The notes: a model not told the origin generated them from the sequence alone. 64,000 bases of DNA from Leptospira sp. (GCA_009991425.1 JAACWH010000019.1:62001-126000), one strand, 5' to 3'. Shown: positions 1-9,416, counted from the first letter of the stretch. Made by a program: numbers and translations.

Positions 1-426
1 TGAACCCAGGGATCCATAAGCATCTACTGCTAAGTTTTGTGTCTGAAAAATTTCCCCATCTATAGTAACTCCATCTAAAAGGTTACAGAATGTATCCTGA
101 TCGCTTACTCCAAACCCCATCACAAGACTGTCACCAAGGCAGGCAATTTTTCGGGTATTAGGATCGGGTTCTCTGGAGCCTCTAAATCCTAGTGAATTTG
201 TAGTAAATCTGCCTTCCCAGAGTCCAGCATAGTGTTTTATGTTAATGTCAATATTTTTGCCAAGAGTTACGTAGTAGTCTGGATGAAATCTGTGAAGCAG
301 TTTAATATTTCTGTAATAAGAAAGCGATGGCGGATCAATAAACCTAAGACCTAACTCTAATGATATCACTAGAACGAGGCAAATAAGGAAGATTGTAAAT
401 AAATGCTTAGTTAGTTTTAGAAACAT
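1..426 (-). CDS. SGNH/GDSL hydrolase family protein, N-terminal part (cut by window edge)
   Basis: The reading frame starts with ATG at 426 and runs off the window at base 1, so only the first 142 residues are visible. Residues about 5-25 form a hydrophobic signal anchor. Near residue 98 comes LGDSLVMGFGV, the block I motif of SGNH/GDSL esterases with Ser of GDS as likely nucleophile, preceded by the usual NSLGFRG stretch. The catalytic Asp/His end lies outside the window. It starts 6 bases after the stop of the patatin-like gene, so the two are probably co-transcribed. In leptospires such proteins often work with MBOAT acyltransferases, and one lies at 6305-7762. Substrate unknown; an envelope polysaccharide or lipid esterase role is inference. 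Confidence 0.8.
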   Translation of the reverse strand, partial: MFLKLTKHLFTIFLICLVLVISLELGLRFIDPPSLSYYRNIKLLHRFHPDYYVTLGKNIDINIKHYAGLWEGRFTTNSLGFRGSREPDPNTRKIACLGDSLVMGFGVSDQDTFCNLLDGVTIDGEIFQTQNLAVDAYGSLGS

Positions 427-432
427 TTAGTT

Positions 433-1353
433 TTAGGAAAAATAAGAAAATATCTGATCTAGACCTTTTTTTGTATCCCTAAAAGCTTTCAAACCTTTCT
501 CAATTCCGTGATTGATCGCTCGATTTAACATTTCTTTGTTAGTCGAAACTAAGCCAATGAAAGGATGAGTTGGATAGATTGCCTTTATTTTCACTCCCTG
601 AGGCGGTTGAATAATAAGTTCTTTAGCTGAGGAATATCGATATTCATTTTCTTTTGTTAAAATTTTAGCAAGCTTACTGTAAAATGGAAAAGAAATAATA
701 GAAAGAATTCGACTGTATTTCTTTGTTTGTTGGGTGAGAGGATTATTCATCACAACAGTAATATCTTTGTAGCCTGCCTCTATCGCAGCACGAACTGGGA
801 GTGGATCTAAGACAGCACCATCTGTATAAAGATTCCCATCTAGCTTGTGTTTGCCTTTTGTTGCTATAGGTAAAGAAGTCGCAGCATGTAACAAATTGAA
901 TATATTCTCTTCAGTAGCCTTGATATATTCAGGCTTTAATTTTTTTATATTACTTACAACAATATGGAAGGAAGGAAATTTTGGTAGTGATAGATTCTTG
1001 AATGGTAAAGGGTATTTCTCTTTCATCAAATGATCGATTAAATACTTTTGATTTAACATAGGCTTGCCTATTAAAAACTTGAATCGATTGATAAGCTTTC
1101 TGCCATCCAACTCATTTCGCCATATATTTACTACATTTTTGATTTGAGCATCTAAATGATTCTTGGCTGTCGCATAGTAAGCAGCAGAACAAGAACCTGA
1201 TGATACGGCAAGTATCATGTCAAAATTCCATGCGGGGTAGTATTCAGCCATTACAGAGAGTACACCTCCGGAGAAGGAACCTTTCATTCCTCCTCCTTCG
1301 ATGATTAAAATTTTAGAATTACTGTTAGCTGCTAATGGAAGGAACTCTGCCAT
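433..1353 (-). CDS. patatin-like phospholipase family protein
   Basis: 306 residues with the patatin fold signature. The oxyanion loop EGGGMKGSFSGGVL is near residues 20-33. The nucleophile motif reads AVSSG instead of GxSxG, with Ser51 as likely nucleophile. The second dyad residue is Asp178 in YTDGAVLDPLPV. The layout resembles the YjjU/RssA group of bacterial patatin-like acyl hydrolases (Ser-Asp dyad lipases). There is no signal peptide, so it is probably cytoplasmic or peripheral on the inner membrane. The start ATG overlaps the stop of the FecR lipoprotein gene by one base (TAATG), implying translational coupling. Gly-to-Ala at the first position of the elbow is conservative. Substrate unknown. 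Confidence 0.88.
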   Translation of the reverse strand: MAEFLPLAANSNSKILIIEGGGMKGSFSGGVLSVMAEYYPAWNFDMILAVSSGSCSAAYYATAKNHLDAQIKNVVNIWRNELDGRKLINRFKFLIGKPMLNQKYLIDHLMKEKYPLPFKNLSLPKFPSFHIVVSNIKKLKPEYIKATEENIFNLLHAATSLPIATKGKHKLDGNLYTDGAVLDPLPVRAAIEAGYKDITVVMNNPLTQQTKKYSRILSIISFPFYSKLAKILTKENEYRYSSAKELIIQPPQGVKIKAIYPTHPFIGLVSTNKEMLNRAINHGIEKGLKAFRDTKKGLDQIFSYFS

Positions 1354-2303
1354 TACATATCCTTAAAGCCAGATTTAAGTTTTTCCATTTCGCTTTTAGC
1401 ATCATTTTGAATCTTTTCTTTTTCAGAAGTTACTGAATTTTGGTTTTCTAGAGATTTCTCAGAGGTTCCTGATTTTACAGCATCCATTTGTTCGGTATTT
1501 TTATCGATCTGCTCATTGATTAAAAGTTTATCTGAAGCTTTCTTATCTTCAATTAGTTTGGAATTATCTGATTTTTTCTCTTCCATAGTTTTTAGGATTT
1601 TAGCCTTTTCATCTTGGAAGTTTTGAAGAATATTTTGAATTTCAGCTCGGCCATCAGATACAATAGACGCAACACTTTGGCTTTCCTCTGCAAAGCTATC
1701 CAATTCTTCTCGGCTCATTTGAGATACATTTGCTTCGCTATTCACTACATCCAACTTTTGACCAGCAGTTACTACAGTAGCTTCCCCATCAATAGTACCA
1801 CCTTCTACAGCACCTTCACCAACTAATACTGTGGACTGATCCTCAGACTCTTCTATGGTAAATTCTGTTCCACGTATCCCAGCTACAGTTGTTGGAGTAG
1901 TAACAACGATATTTCGATCTTTATTTATTTTTCCTTCCGTTTTTACAAAAAGTTTACCTGTAGTAAGAATGACTTTTGACTCATCTATACCAGTATTCAC
2001 AGAAAGAATCGATTGAATTTGAAGTTTTGTATTTTGATAAACACGTATTATTGAAGCATCAGATAGTAGAATATCCGCATAAGATGATTTAGATGTTTCT
2101 ATTGTATGATCGCTTGCTATGCGAGTAACCTTAGGTTCAATGGGTATAATTTTACCAGATGAATCTTTTAAGGTTACTGAGCCCTTAGATAAAAAGACAA
2201 TAGCTTGTGTCGAACTAAGGGAAGATTGGTTATCAGATGATTTTTTACATGTCAATGTAGGGATTATAAGCATCAAAACAGGCAAAAAGTATTTTACATT
2301 CAT
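1353..2303 (-). CDS. FecR-domain lipoprotein
   Basis: 316 residues. The N-terminus has a lipoprotein signal peptide ending in a lipobox (TLTC, Cys about residue 19). A FecR-type domain covers about residues 30-180, including the late block VVTTPTTVAGIRGTEFTI, typical of FecR-like proteins. Residues about 200-316 are charged and predicted helical, Lys/Glu/Gln-rich, probably a coiled coil. No TonB receptor or ECF sigma gene is adjacent, so this is not a classical FecIRA module. In spirochaetes FecR domains occur in many stand-alone envelope proteins. It is first in a minus-strand unit with the patatin and SGNH genes. Function beyond a periplasm-facing lipoprotein is unknown. Confidence 0.85.
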   Translation of the reverse strand: MNVKYFLPVLMLIIPTLTCKKSSDNQSSLSSTQAIVFLSKGSVTLKDSSGKIIPIEPKVTRIASDHTIETSKSSYADILLSDASIIRVYQNTKLQIQSILSVNTGIDESKVILTTGKLFVKTEGKINKDRNIVVTTPTTVAGIRGTEFTIEESEDQSTVLVGEGAVEGGTIDGEATVVTAGQKLDVVNSEANVSQMSREELDSFAEESQSVASIVSDGRAEIQNILQNFQDEKAKILKTMEEKKSDNSKLIEDKKASDKLLINEQIDKNTEQMDAVKSGTSEKSLENQNSVTSEKEKIQNDAKSEMEKLKSGFKDM

Positions 2304-2458
2304 GGTGATAATCTGCTTTTTCCTAGTCCAAAGTCAAGATATTGTTCAAACTACCTAGACAAAAATAGAGGGTTTTGGTGAAAATTTCGTGAAATCCAAA
2401 AAAATTTTCAGAAAATATCCTTTTTTCCTTGGATTTTAAGATATGAGACATAATTCTA

Positions 2459-2487
2459 TTGACAGAGCTAGGTTTCATCCTGATAAA
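2459..2487 (+). promoter_or_regulatory. candidate sigma70-type promoter for ftsQAZ
   Basis: A perfect -35 box TTGACA (2459-2464) is followed after 17 bases by GATAAA (2482-2487), a four-of-six match to TATAAT. Initiation would fall near 2494, only about five bases before the GTG start of ftsQ, implying a nearly leaderless transcript. Read by eye only. Confidence 0.4.
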
Positions 2488-2498
2488 AGAATATTAAG

Positions 2499-3182
2499 GT
2501 GAAGAAATCGCTACTAATAACTATATCTTTGTGTTTGATGAGCCTTCATTGCGGATTCTTCGTCTCAAACGAGAGAGCAATCGTCCAAGTGGATGGTCTT
2601 GAGACTATGGGCTATTCTGAAGTTTTGGACATTTTGCACGCTGAATCCTCTGTGGAGCTCTCACAAGTAGATTTGAATTCTTGGGTTTCTGCTTTGGAAG
2701 GAAACCCTAGAGTTGAAAAGGTTTCTCTACAAAAAAAAACAGGGCTTATTCAAATTCACATCGAAGAGAAAAAAGTAGCCTGGTTGGTTCAGACTGCAGG
2801 TAGACTTTATGAATTGGATAGTGAACTAAAGATAATTTCTATAGATGATGTTCGTTCAAAATGGATTCCAATTCTTAGCGGTGTTTTTAAAATAAATGAC
2901 AACGAGATCCAAGGAAGTTCCTTCCTTACCTTACTTCAGCAAGTGAACAATTTGTTCACAATGTTTCCTGAATTAAAGGAAAGAATTTCAGAAATTAACT
3001 TAGCAAAAGATGGAAATATTTATGTCTACCTTCATTTTCCATCTCGTATGATTATTCAAATGGGTGTTTATCTATCAAATCTACAATCAAAGAAATTATA
3101 TTCAAGTGTAGCCTATTTGGAAAATTCTAATTCAAAGGCAGAATTTATGGATCTTAGCGGAGAGGACGCATTTTTCTACTGA
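2499..3182 (+). CDS. ftsQ: cell division protein FtsQ/DivIB family
   Basis: 227 residues. One N-terminal hydrophobic segment (about 3-22) is followed by a POTRA-like stretch (about 28-95, with VQVDG and the [12 protein letters not shown] block) and then a beta-rich FtsQ domain. FtsQ links the septal FtsB/FtsL and FtsW/FtsI complex in the periplasm. It lies directly upstream of ftsA with a one-base overlap (TGATG), the classic dcw order, which supports the call more than the divergent sequence does. The GTG start is chosen because the next in-frame ATG (codon 14) would remove most of the membrane segment. No clear ribosome binding site is seen. The protein is shorter than typical FtsQ, with very few residues before the membrane segment. 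Confidence 0.82.
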   Translation: MKKSLLITISLCLMSLHCGFFVSNERAIVQVDGLETMGYSEVLDILHAESSVELSQVDLNSWVSALEGNPRVEKVSLQKKTGLIQIHIEEKKVAWLVQTAGRLYELDSELKIISIDDVRSKWIPILSGVFKINDNEIQGSSFLTLLQQVNNLFTMFPELKERISEINLAKDGNIYVYLHFPSRMIIQMGVYLSNLQSKKLYSSVAYLENSNSKAEFMDLSGEDAFFY

Positions 3183-4414
3183 TGGAAGAATTTCAAACCG
3201 TTGCATCACTAGACCTTGGATCATCCATGACAAAGGTTGTCATAGGTAGATTATTAGGTGAAGGGGAAATCGAAATTATAGGCATGGGTTCCTATGCTTC
3301 AACAGGCATTAAAAATGGGACTATCATTAATATTGAAACTACCAGTAAAGGAATCATAGAAGCGATCAGTGACGCTGAATTGATGGCAGGTCAAGAAATT
3401 GATTCAGTAATTGTCAATGTTACTGGTAAGACTCTAAAGTCACAGAATGAAAAAGGAATCATTGCAATCACGAATAAAAATCGTGAAGTTACGGAAGCGG
3501 ATATTATTAGGGTAGTAGAAGCTGCGCAGAGTATTCATATTCCTGCGGATATGGAATTACTTCATGTTCTTTCTAGAGAATTTAAGGTTGACGACCAATT
3601 GAATATCCGTGATCCAATTGGCATGACGGGTGTTAGACTAGAAACAGAAGTACATATTGTAACAGCAGGGACAACAATGCTGAACAATATAGAGAGATGC
3701 CTGCAATTAGCAAATCTCTATCAAATTGATCGAGTTTTATCTTGCCTAGCAAGTTCAGAGGCTGTCCTTACTTCAGGTGAAAAAGATTTAGGTACTTTGG
3801 TAGTCGATATAGGTTCTGGAATCTGTGATATAGTTATCTATGTTGATGGCGGAATTGGATATACATCGACGATTCCATTGGGAAGCAATCATATAACAAG
3901 CGATATTTCAATTGGTCTAAAGACGACTATTGAAATCGCTGAAACCTTAAAGAAACGTTACGGCCATACACAGATTGAAACTATAGATCCCACTTCAAAA
4001 ATTGATATTCCAGCTATCAGTGGAAGACCATCTAGAAGTATTTTCCATCAGGAATTAGTTGAAATCATTGAGCCTAGAACAAGAGAAATCTTCGAACATA
4101 TTGAATCAGAATTGATGAAATCTGGATTCAAACAGTCTTTATCTGGTGGAGTCGTGTTGACAGGTGGAGGAAGTTATTTAGCTGGAATTGATGTACTTGC
4201 TGAAGAAGTTCTAGGCTTATCGGTCTCAAAGGCAAAGCCTGCAGGACTTTCTGGATTGGCCGATAAGGTATCCAGTCCTGAATTTTCTACTGCAGTAGGA
4301 TTAATAAAATATGCTTCAAAGTTGCATATGTTAGATGAAAGAAATGCTAGAATTGGATCTGACCGTGAAGGTTGGACTACTAAAGTGAAACGTTGGATGC
4401 AAGATAATTTATAG
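3182..4414 (+). CDS. ftsA: cell division protein FtsA
   Basis: 410 residues, a normal FtsA length. This actin-like ATPase tethers FtsZ to the inner membrane. The phosphate 1 loop [14 protein letters not shown] is at the N-terminus, the SHS2 (1C) region follows at about 85-165, the phosphate 2 motif [15 protein letters not shown] is at about 205-219, and the adenosine motif [14 protein letters not shown] is at about 322-335. The C-terminus ends in a basic, aromatic stretch ([13 protein letters not shown]) that fits the amphipathic membrane-targeting helix of the family. The gene overlaps ftsQ by one base and is followed by ftsZ after 17 bases, so the three form one unit. Confidence 0.97.
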   Translation: MEEFQTVASLDLGSSMTKVVIGRLLGEGEIEIIGMGSYASTGIKNGTIINIETTSKGIIEAISDAELMAGQEIDSVIVNVTGKTLKSQNEKGIIAITNKNREVTEADIIRVVEAAQSIHIPADMELLHVLSREFKVDDQLNIRDPIGMTGVRLETEVHIVTAGTTMLNNIERCLQLANLYQIDRVLSCLASSEAVLTSGEKDLGTLVVDIGSGICDIVIYVDGGIGYTSTIPLGSNHITSDISIGLKTTIEIAETLKKRYGHTQIETIDPTSKIDIPAISGRPSRSIFHQELVEIIEPRTREIFEHIESELMKSGFKQSLSGGVVLTGGGSYLAGIDVLAEEVLGLSVSKAKPAGLSGLADKVSSPEFSTAVGLIKYASKLHMLDERNARIGSDREGWTTKVKRWMQDNL

Positions 4415-4431
4415 AATTTTGGGAGAACCCT

Positions 4432-5736
4432 ATGCTTTATATGGAAGATGAGAAAACAAGCCCGGCTATTATCAAAGTGATTGGTGTTGGCGGAGGCGGA
4501 ATGAATGCGGTAACTAGAATGATTCATGCCAATATGAAAGGCGTGGATTTCTTGGTTATGAATACAGATGAACAAGTTCTTTTAAAATCACCAATAGAAT
4601 CCAAACTTCAGTTAGGTTCCAAGATAACCCGAGGTATGGGAGCAGGTGGTGATCCTGATCTAGGTCAGAAAGCTGCCCAAGAAGATAAGGATCGTGTTAT
4701 GGCAGCCCTAAAGGGAGCTGATATGGTATTTATCACCGCTGGAATGGGCGGCGGAACAGGAACTGGAGCAGCACCGGTACTTGCAAGTATTGCTAAAGAG
4801 ATGAAGTGTTTGGTGGTTGGAGTAGTTACTCTTCCTTTTTCATTTGAGGGCAAGCGACGTATGGATAATGCCCTCGCTGGTATGGAACAACTTCGCAAAT
4901 ACGTGGACACTTTAATAACCATACGCAATGATTCTATCTTCCAAGTTGTGGATAGAAATACTCCTATAGACCAAGCATTCAGAGTTATTGACGATATTCT
5001 TCTAAATGGTGTTCGTGGAATTTCTGACATCATTAACAATCCAGGAATCATCAATGTAGATTTTGCAGATGTGAAAGCAATTATGAAAAATACAGGAGAT
5101 GCTGTTCTTGGAGTTGGAGAAGGTTTTGGTGAGGGTAGAGTGATCCAAGCAGTAGAGCAAGCCATCAACAATGCTCTTTTGGATGATTCATCTATCAACG
5201 GTGCAAAATCTTTGCTTGTTAATGTAACAGGAGGTTCTGATTTAACTATTCATGATTGGAATGAGGTCTCTCAAATTATCACCTCACAGGTTGACCAAGA
5301 TGCAAATATCATTATTGGATTGAATGAAGATTCCGAGATTGAAGATACAATTCGTGTGACTGTAATCGCTACAGGATTTCATAAAGTGGATTCTTCAGAG
5401 AATTCCATTCCAAGGCATAATTCTAAAGTAGTTGGATTAGAAGACAATTACAACGATAGCTCTTATACAAAGTCTAATTATAGCTCTAATGCAAACCAAA
5501 GTGTTCGTGAAAATTTTAACTCGAATGCATCCTTTTCAAGGGAATCATCAAATTCTAGTTATGTTTCAGATCGTAAGGATGTAGATACTGAGATTCCTGC
5601 AAATTCCCATTCTTCTCATTCTGCACCGAGCAATGCAAATTCTGGTGGCAGATCTTTAAAGGCACAGTTGAATCCTAAATCGAATACTTGGGAAGAAGAT
5701 TTAGAAATACCAGCTTTTATAAGAAGACGTAACTAA
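4432..5736 (+). CDS. ftsZ: cell division protein FtsZ
   Basis: 434 residues. This tubulin-like GTPase forms the division ring. The nucleotide-binding start [12 protein letters not shown] is near the N-terminus. The tubulin signature GGGTGTG is at residues 106-112, and the T7 synergy loop with [11 protein letters not shown] is near 210. After the conserved core (to about residue 320) comes a Ser/Asn-rich linker of about 95 residues, then the C-terminal peptide [12 protein letters not shown] that binds FtsA. A good ribosome binding site (GGGAGA) lies 7 bases before ATG 4432. It closes the ftsQAZ unit. No murein synthesis genes adjoin it, so this is a short dcw cluster. Confidence 0.98.
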   Translation: MLYMEDEKTSPAIIKVIGVGGGGMNAVTRMIHANMKGVDFLVMNTDEQVLLKSPIESKLQLGSKITRGMGAGGDPDLGQKAAQEDKDRVMAALKGADMVFITAGMGGGTGTGAAPVLASIAKEMKCLVVGVVTLPFSFEGKRRMDNALAGMEQLRKYVDTLITIRNDSIFQVVDRNTPIDQAFRVIDDILLNGVRGISDIINNPGIINVDFADVKAIMKNTGDAVLGVGEGFGEGRVIQAVEQAINNALLDDSSINGAKSLLVNVTGGSDLTIHDWNEVSQIITSQVDQDANIIIGLNEDSEIEDTIRVTVIATGFHKVDSSENSIPRHNSKVVGLEDNYNDSSYTKSNYSSNANQSVRENFNSNASFSRESSNSSYVSDRKDVDTEIPANSHSSHSAPSNANSGGRSLKAQLNPKSNTWEEDLEIPAFIRRRN

Positions 5737-5739
5737 GAA

Positions 5740-5826
5740 TTAAATCTTCCAATCAATCATAACTATAGTTGCATCATCCTTGAATTCGTTTTCTTGGGTG
5801 ATGGAAAGTATGCTTTCTTTAATTTT
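5740..5826 (-). pseudogene. remnant of a SpoIIE-type PP2C phosphatase C-terminus
   Basis: Between ftsZ and the PilZ gene the minus strand has a 28-codon open stretch between a TGA (5827-5829) and a TAA (5740-5742), without a start codon. Its translation contains NEFKDDATIVMIDW, which reads like the closing strand of SpoIIE/RsbU-type phosphatases, where the paired Asp residues bind metal and the protein ends a few residues later. Nothing further upstream to 5894 continues the domain. I infer a mostly deleted phosphatase gene. A chance match is possible because the piece is short. Compare the intact C-terminus FHDDVSFAVIQKV of the gene at 38270-39430. Confidence 0.5.
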
Positions 5827-5894
5827 TCAATAGAAGACAGAAACAAATTTAATTAATAATAGAAGATACTTTTTCATAAAGAAATAAGAATGAA

Positions 5895-6272
5895 TTAGGT
5901 GTCACTGTAAATACTTTTTATAGCCAATTGGTTTGTTAAGTCTACAGGCTTATGAAATTCTATGCCAGAAAGGTGAGTAATTTCGTTATTGGTTTTTTGA
6001 ACTTTGTACCAAACCACTTTCCCTAAAAAAGATATTTTCTCTTTCTTGTCTTTGGAAATGATGATTCCAGCTATCTCATTACCAATTTCATCCAATAAGG
6101 AATTATCATCCATTATGATACATAATCCAGTTTCGGAGACATTACCCAATTGTCCTTCTAGAGTAAGCTCATCTAATTCTAGCAAAACTCGATAGTCTTC
6201 GAATTCTTTTGGTGTTATTCTGTTTACTTTTCTGTGGGAACTCATTGGAATCTTATTTCGAGCCTCTCCCAT
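5895..6272 (-). CDS. PilZ domain protein
   Basis: 125 residues, a single-domain PilZ protein. The second c-di-GMP motif [DN]xSxxG is present as NVSETG at about residues 44-49. The N-terminal arginine motif is less clean, with basic HRKVNR near residue 14 preceding the domain. Strands continue to GIEFHKP near the C-terminus. PilZ domains bind c-di-GMP and pass the signal to partner proteins. The GGDEF/EAL protein at 16751 could supply the ligand, which is inference. An alternative start is the internal ATG at codon 10. The gene stands alone, with the ftsZ-side remnant downstream. Confidence 0.75.
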   Translation of the reverse strand: MGEARNKIPMSSHRKVNRITPKEFEDYRVLLELDELTLEGQLGNVSETGLCIIMDDNSLLDEIGNEIAGIIISKDKKEKISFLGKVVWYKVQKTNNEITHLSGIEFHKPVDLTNQLAIKSIYSDT

Positions 6273-6304
6273 AGGAGCAAATTCCTAATTGTGGTCAACA
6301 AAAT

Positions 6305-7762
6305 TTAAAATTGAAAATACACAAAAGGAATCACTCGATCTGGTGTGAACAATGAAAAGATAAGGATTACTAAAGGATAGGCGAAGAATTCTAATTTTGG
6401 ATTAATATTGATGCGCCAATTTTTTTCATAAATGAAATGCCCCATCCAATGGGTTATGTAGACTATCGCGAGAACTGGAAGTCCAGTTTTGAGCATATAA
6501 GGTCTTAAGATTCCTTCCTGGGCGCTAAACATTTTGCCAAGAATGATCCATTCAGTTGAAAGTGAATCAGCACGAAAGCATGTTGTACAAATAGCTGTTA
6601 GTATAGCTGTATAAAACCAACGAAATACATTCATATATGGTTTTAAAAAATCGTAATTGAATTTGATGAACTTTATTCTTAAATCTTTTAACAAACTTTC
6701 GATGAAAAGTAAAATCCCCTGGGACAGTCCCCACACCGCAAATGTCCAATTGGCTCCATGCCATACTCCACCTATAAACATGGTGAACATTAAATTGAAT
6801 CTATGTCGTAACATTCCTGCTCGAGATCCACCCATAGAAATATAAACATAATCTCGTAACCAAGTAGAAAGTGTTATATGCCATCTTCTCCAATGTTCTG
6901 TAAGGCTTAAAGAAGTGAATGGCATTCTGAAATTCTCAGGAAGTTCATAACCAAACAAAAGTGCTACGGAATATGCCATATCTGTGTATCCACTGAAATC
7001 ACAGTAGATCTGAATGCAGAATAGAAAGGCTGCTAGCCACATTGCTTCAGAGCTATATGAGCCTGGATTATCGAAAATCAAATCAACGATAGGAGAAACA
7101 TTATCAGAAAGAACAACTTTCTTAAAATATCCCATAAAGAAATACCTAAAGGATTTTCTAAATGGAATGTCCTCTAATTTTTTCAAAGAGCTGAGTTGGG
7201 GAATGAAAGTTTTTGCCGTAACTATTGGTCCAGCAACTAATTGAGGGAAAAAGGAAACGAATAGAGCGAATTTAATAAAACTCTTCTCCGATGGTATGAT
7301 TTTTCTATAAACATCTATCGTATAACTCATCGACTGAAATGTGTAGAAAGAAACTCCTACAGGAAGCACTATATCGAGTATGGGTAGTGAAGTGGGAAAT
7401 CCCATTCCCTCTTGCATGATGCTATTGAAAGATGTAGAAAGAAAATTGTAGTATTTGAAGAATCCTAAAATGAAAACAAGGTTGACTGTTAAACTAATCC
7501 ACAGAGCAACCTTACGATTTCTATCAGATGAGGATTCAAAAATAATTAAACCTGCATAATAATCGATGGCAGTACTTATAAAAATTAAAAAGCCAAATCT
7601 CCAATCCCAATTCATGTAGAAAAGATAACTGCAAACTAAGAGAAGGATGTGAATAGCCTTAGTTCTATTTAGGCTATCTTTGTACAGGAAGGGAATAAGA
7701 TACCAATGAAGGATAAATACAATAACAAGAAATAAGAAAAATTCAAAATTAGAAAAGATCAT
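6305..7762 (-). CDS. MBOAT family O-acyltransferase (AlgI/DltB-like)
   Basis: 485 residues with about ten hydrophobic segments, the size of AlgI-type proteins. Diagnostic motifs are the HWRRWHITLSTWLRDY block (about 294-309) and the active-site histidine His335 in GGVWHGANW. MBOAT enzymes move acyl groups across or at the inner membrane onto polysaccharides or other envelope polymers, usually with a periplasmic SGNH-type partner. The nearest candidate partner is the SGNH protein at 1-426, although four other genes lie between. No alginate or teichoic acid genes are nearby, so the acceptor is unknown. Confidence 0.93.
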   Translation of the reverse strand: MIFSNFEFFLFLVIVFILHWYLIPFLYKDSLNRTKAIHILLLVCSYLFYMNWDWRFGFLIFISTAIDYYAGLIIFESSSDRNRKVALWISLTVNLVFILGFFKYYNFLSTSFNSIMQEGMGFPTSLPILDIVLPVGVSFYTFQSMSYTIDVYRKIIPSEKSFIKFALFVSFFPQLVAGPIVTAKTFIPQLSSLKKLEDIPFRKSFRYFFMGYFKKVVLSDNVSPIVDLIFDNPGSYSSEAMWLAAFLFCIQIYCDFSGYTDMAYSVALLFGYELPENFRMPFTSLSLTEHWRRWHITLSTWLRDYVYISMGGSRAGMLRHRFNLMFTMFIGGVWHGANWTFAVWGLSQGILLFIESLLKDLRIKFIKFNYDFLKPYMNVFRWFYTAILTAICTTCFRADSLSTEWIILGKMFSAQEGILRPYMLKTGLPVLAIVYITHWMGHFIYEKNWRININPKLEFFAYPLVILIFSLFTPDRVIPFVYFQF

Positions 7763-7806
7763 AGGTTGAGGCTGTCAATAAGTCAAATTACGAAAAAAAA
7801 GAATAC

Positions 7807-7836
7807 TTGCAAGGAAATTATGAATCTGCTTATACT
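7807..7836 (+). promoter_or_regulatory. candidate promoter of the DUF3332 lipoprotein gene
   Basis: TTGCAA (7807-7812), an 18-base spacer and TATACT (7831-7836) give a fair sigma70-type pattern. It lies about 35 bases before a strong ribosome binding site and the ATG at 7873. This also argues against a longer reading frame starting at 7807. Confidence 0.5.
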
Positions 7837-7872
7837 ATCATTCAACCAACATACTTAAGGAGAATTTTTTGT

Positions 7873-8478
7873 ATGCCTCAGATAAATAAATTTAAAAAAG
7901 TAATTACGATTTTTTGTATTGCTGTTGTAGGGATGTTTTCAACTGCGAACTGTTTTGGTAGTTTTGGAATCGTGAAGACTGTTTACAGCGCCCACAAAGG
8001 CTTAAGAATAGGAAGTGGACTTCTTGCTAAGTTCATCCAGACTTTACTTATGTATTTTCCATTCAGTATTCTTTATGGAATTGGATTTGTAGCAGATATA
8101 ATTCTATTCAACCTAGTAGAATTTTGGACTGGATCCAACCCAGTTGCTATGAGTGAATTTGACAGGAAGGGTGAATTAGTTCGTGAATTTAAAAATGGCA
8201 ATGAAAATGTAAAATTAACCTATTCTGATTTTGGTCAAAAATTAAAAATTTCTGTATCCACAGAAGGAAAATCTCAGGATTTCTTTGCTTTCCAAGACCA
8301 AGAAGGAAAATTATTTACTCAAGAAGGAGAAGAATTTCAAGAAATCCAAGTTTCTGCTCAAGAAATTGGCTCTTCTACAATTCTAAAACTTTCCCAAAAT
8401 GGAAAACTCAGTTCTTCTAAAGTTATCAAATCAGATGATTTGAAAAATTTAGAAAAATCTTATTCTGCTAACCTATAA
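7873..8478 (+). CDS. DUF3332 family lipoprotein
   Basis: 201 residues from ATG 7873, chosen because AAGGAG lies about ten bases upstream and the start gives a clean signal peptide. The signal ends at STANC (Cys about 27), a plausible lipobox. Then comes the DUF3332 hallmark: a Phe-Gly-Ser segment after the Cys, a second hydrophobic hairpin (about 55-78) and VEFWTGSNPV at about 81-90. The rest is polar and beta-rich. The family is widespread in Gram-negative bacteria, with no established function that I know of. It is followed by a strong hairpin terminator at 8495, so it is probably a single-gene transcript. Confidence 0.85.
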   Translation: MPQINKFKKVITIFCIAVVGMFSTANCFGSFGIVKTVYSAHKGLRIGSGLLAKFIQTLLMYFPFSILYGIGFVADIILFNLVEFWTGSNPVAMSEFDRKGELVREFKNGNENVKLTYSDFGQKLKISVSTEGKSQDFFAFQDQEGKLFTQEGEEFQEIQVSAQEIGSSTILKLSQNGKLSSSKVIKSDDLKNLEKSYSANL

Positions 8479-8494
8479 GTAGAATTTAAAATAT

Positions 8495-8525
8495 GTTGAC
8501 GAATTTATATTCGTCAACTTTTCTT
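8495..8525 (+). terminator. rho-independent terminator
   Basis: GTTGACGAA (8495-8503) pairs perfectly with TTCGTCAAC (8510-8518). One more T-A pair (8504/8509) leaves a four-base loop, and TTTTCTT follows directly. It ends the DUF3332 transcript but stops only about five bases before the next start codon at 8531. Confidence 0.85.
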
Positions 8526-8530
8526 AAGTG

Positions 8531-9370
8531 ATGATTCAATTAAGATGTTCATCTCTACTTTTATATCCTTTCTCTATTCTATTTCTTTTACTACTCAATT
8601 CTAATTGCAAAACATCAGGATCTTATTCGCCTCGATCTAACGAGCGTGTGGATCTAAATTCTGTAATTCTTCAGCCAGTCGATGATGAAAATTCTGTAGA
8701 ACTAAAACTTGACAAATCTGGAAATTCTTTTATAGACTTAGAAATTATTACCAATAATTCGGGAATATCACTTTTGCAAATGATACAAAATGGAGAGATT
8801 GCAGCCGCGGATATTGTTCTCCAAGATTCTACAGGGCAGGAAGTTGTCAGACAAAGCTTAAGCGGTATCTCCGAATTGCTTAAATCAAATTCTAGATTGA
8901 AGCAGAAAATTTTAATTTCCTCTTTAATCAAGGATGGATATTATTCAGCTCATTTGGAATTTTTATATATAGATCCTATTATACAAGAGCTTTGTCTAGA
9001 CTCTGGAGTTGATTGCCCAAGGTTGAAGGCTGAGATTCTCACAGATATGAAAAAGAATAATGTATTGAAGCAAGATGGCTGTACTTCTGCAGCTGCCTGT
9101 CAGTCTCAAATTAAATCTACCATATCTAGCTTAAATGCAGGACAAGATACTTATCCTTATAAGTCTGTCACGTTTTATGGAAATTCACTTCAATATAAAG
9201 AATGGAATCTAGTTTCTAAGAGCAATTTCTTTTTGATTCGAGTGAAGGCTGAGGTAAAAGCAAAGAAGTTCGATGATTCCGAAATCAAAGAGGCACCTGC
9301 TCGAACTCCAGAAAAGAAAATTGAAACTCTTAAGGAACAAAATATATTTCGCAAGAAAAAAGGATTTTAA
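8531..9370 (+). CDS. lipoprotein of unknown function
   Basis: 279 residues from ATG 8531; a GTG at 8528 is in frame and equally possible. The signal peptide ends at LLNSNC (Cys about 26), a good lipobox. Four Cys residues cluster mid-protein (LCLDSGVDC near 156-164, GCTSAAAC near 186-193), suggesting disulfides in an exported protein. The C-terminus is basic. I do not recognise the family. It follows the terminator at 8495-8525 with no room for a leader and no ribosome binding site, so it must be leaderless or depend on read-through. The sensor kinase gene follows 46 bases later on the same strand. Confidence 0.75.
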   Translation: MIQLRCSSLLLYPFSILFLLLLNSNCKTSGSYSPRSNERVDLNSVILQPVDDENSVELKLDKSGNSFIDLEIITNNSGISLLQMIQNGEIAAADIVLQDSTGQEVVRQSLSGISELLKSNSRLKQKILISSLIKDGYYSAHLEFLYIDPIIQELCLDSGVDCPRLKAEILTDMKKNNVLKQDGCTSAAACQSQIKSTISSLNAGQDTYPYKSVTFYGNSLQYKEWNLVSKSNFFLIRVKAEVKAKKFDDSEIKEAPARTPEKKIETLKEQNIFRKKKGF

Positions 9371-9416
9371 ATCTAAAACCATTTTCGTCTAATTTAGGGT
9401 TAGGTTTTCTCATAAT

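Noticed and set aside
4665..5198. Long minus-strand open frame (177 codons) opposite ftsZ
   Set aside because: It lies entirely inside the well-conserved ftsZ core in the antisense frame, with a Thr/Ser/Pro-rich shadow composition and no domain.
7807..7872. N-terminal extension of the DUF3332 protein
   Set aside because: The extension overlaps the candidate promoter, and the downstream ATG has a strong ribosome binding site and a proper signal peptide.
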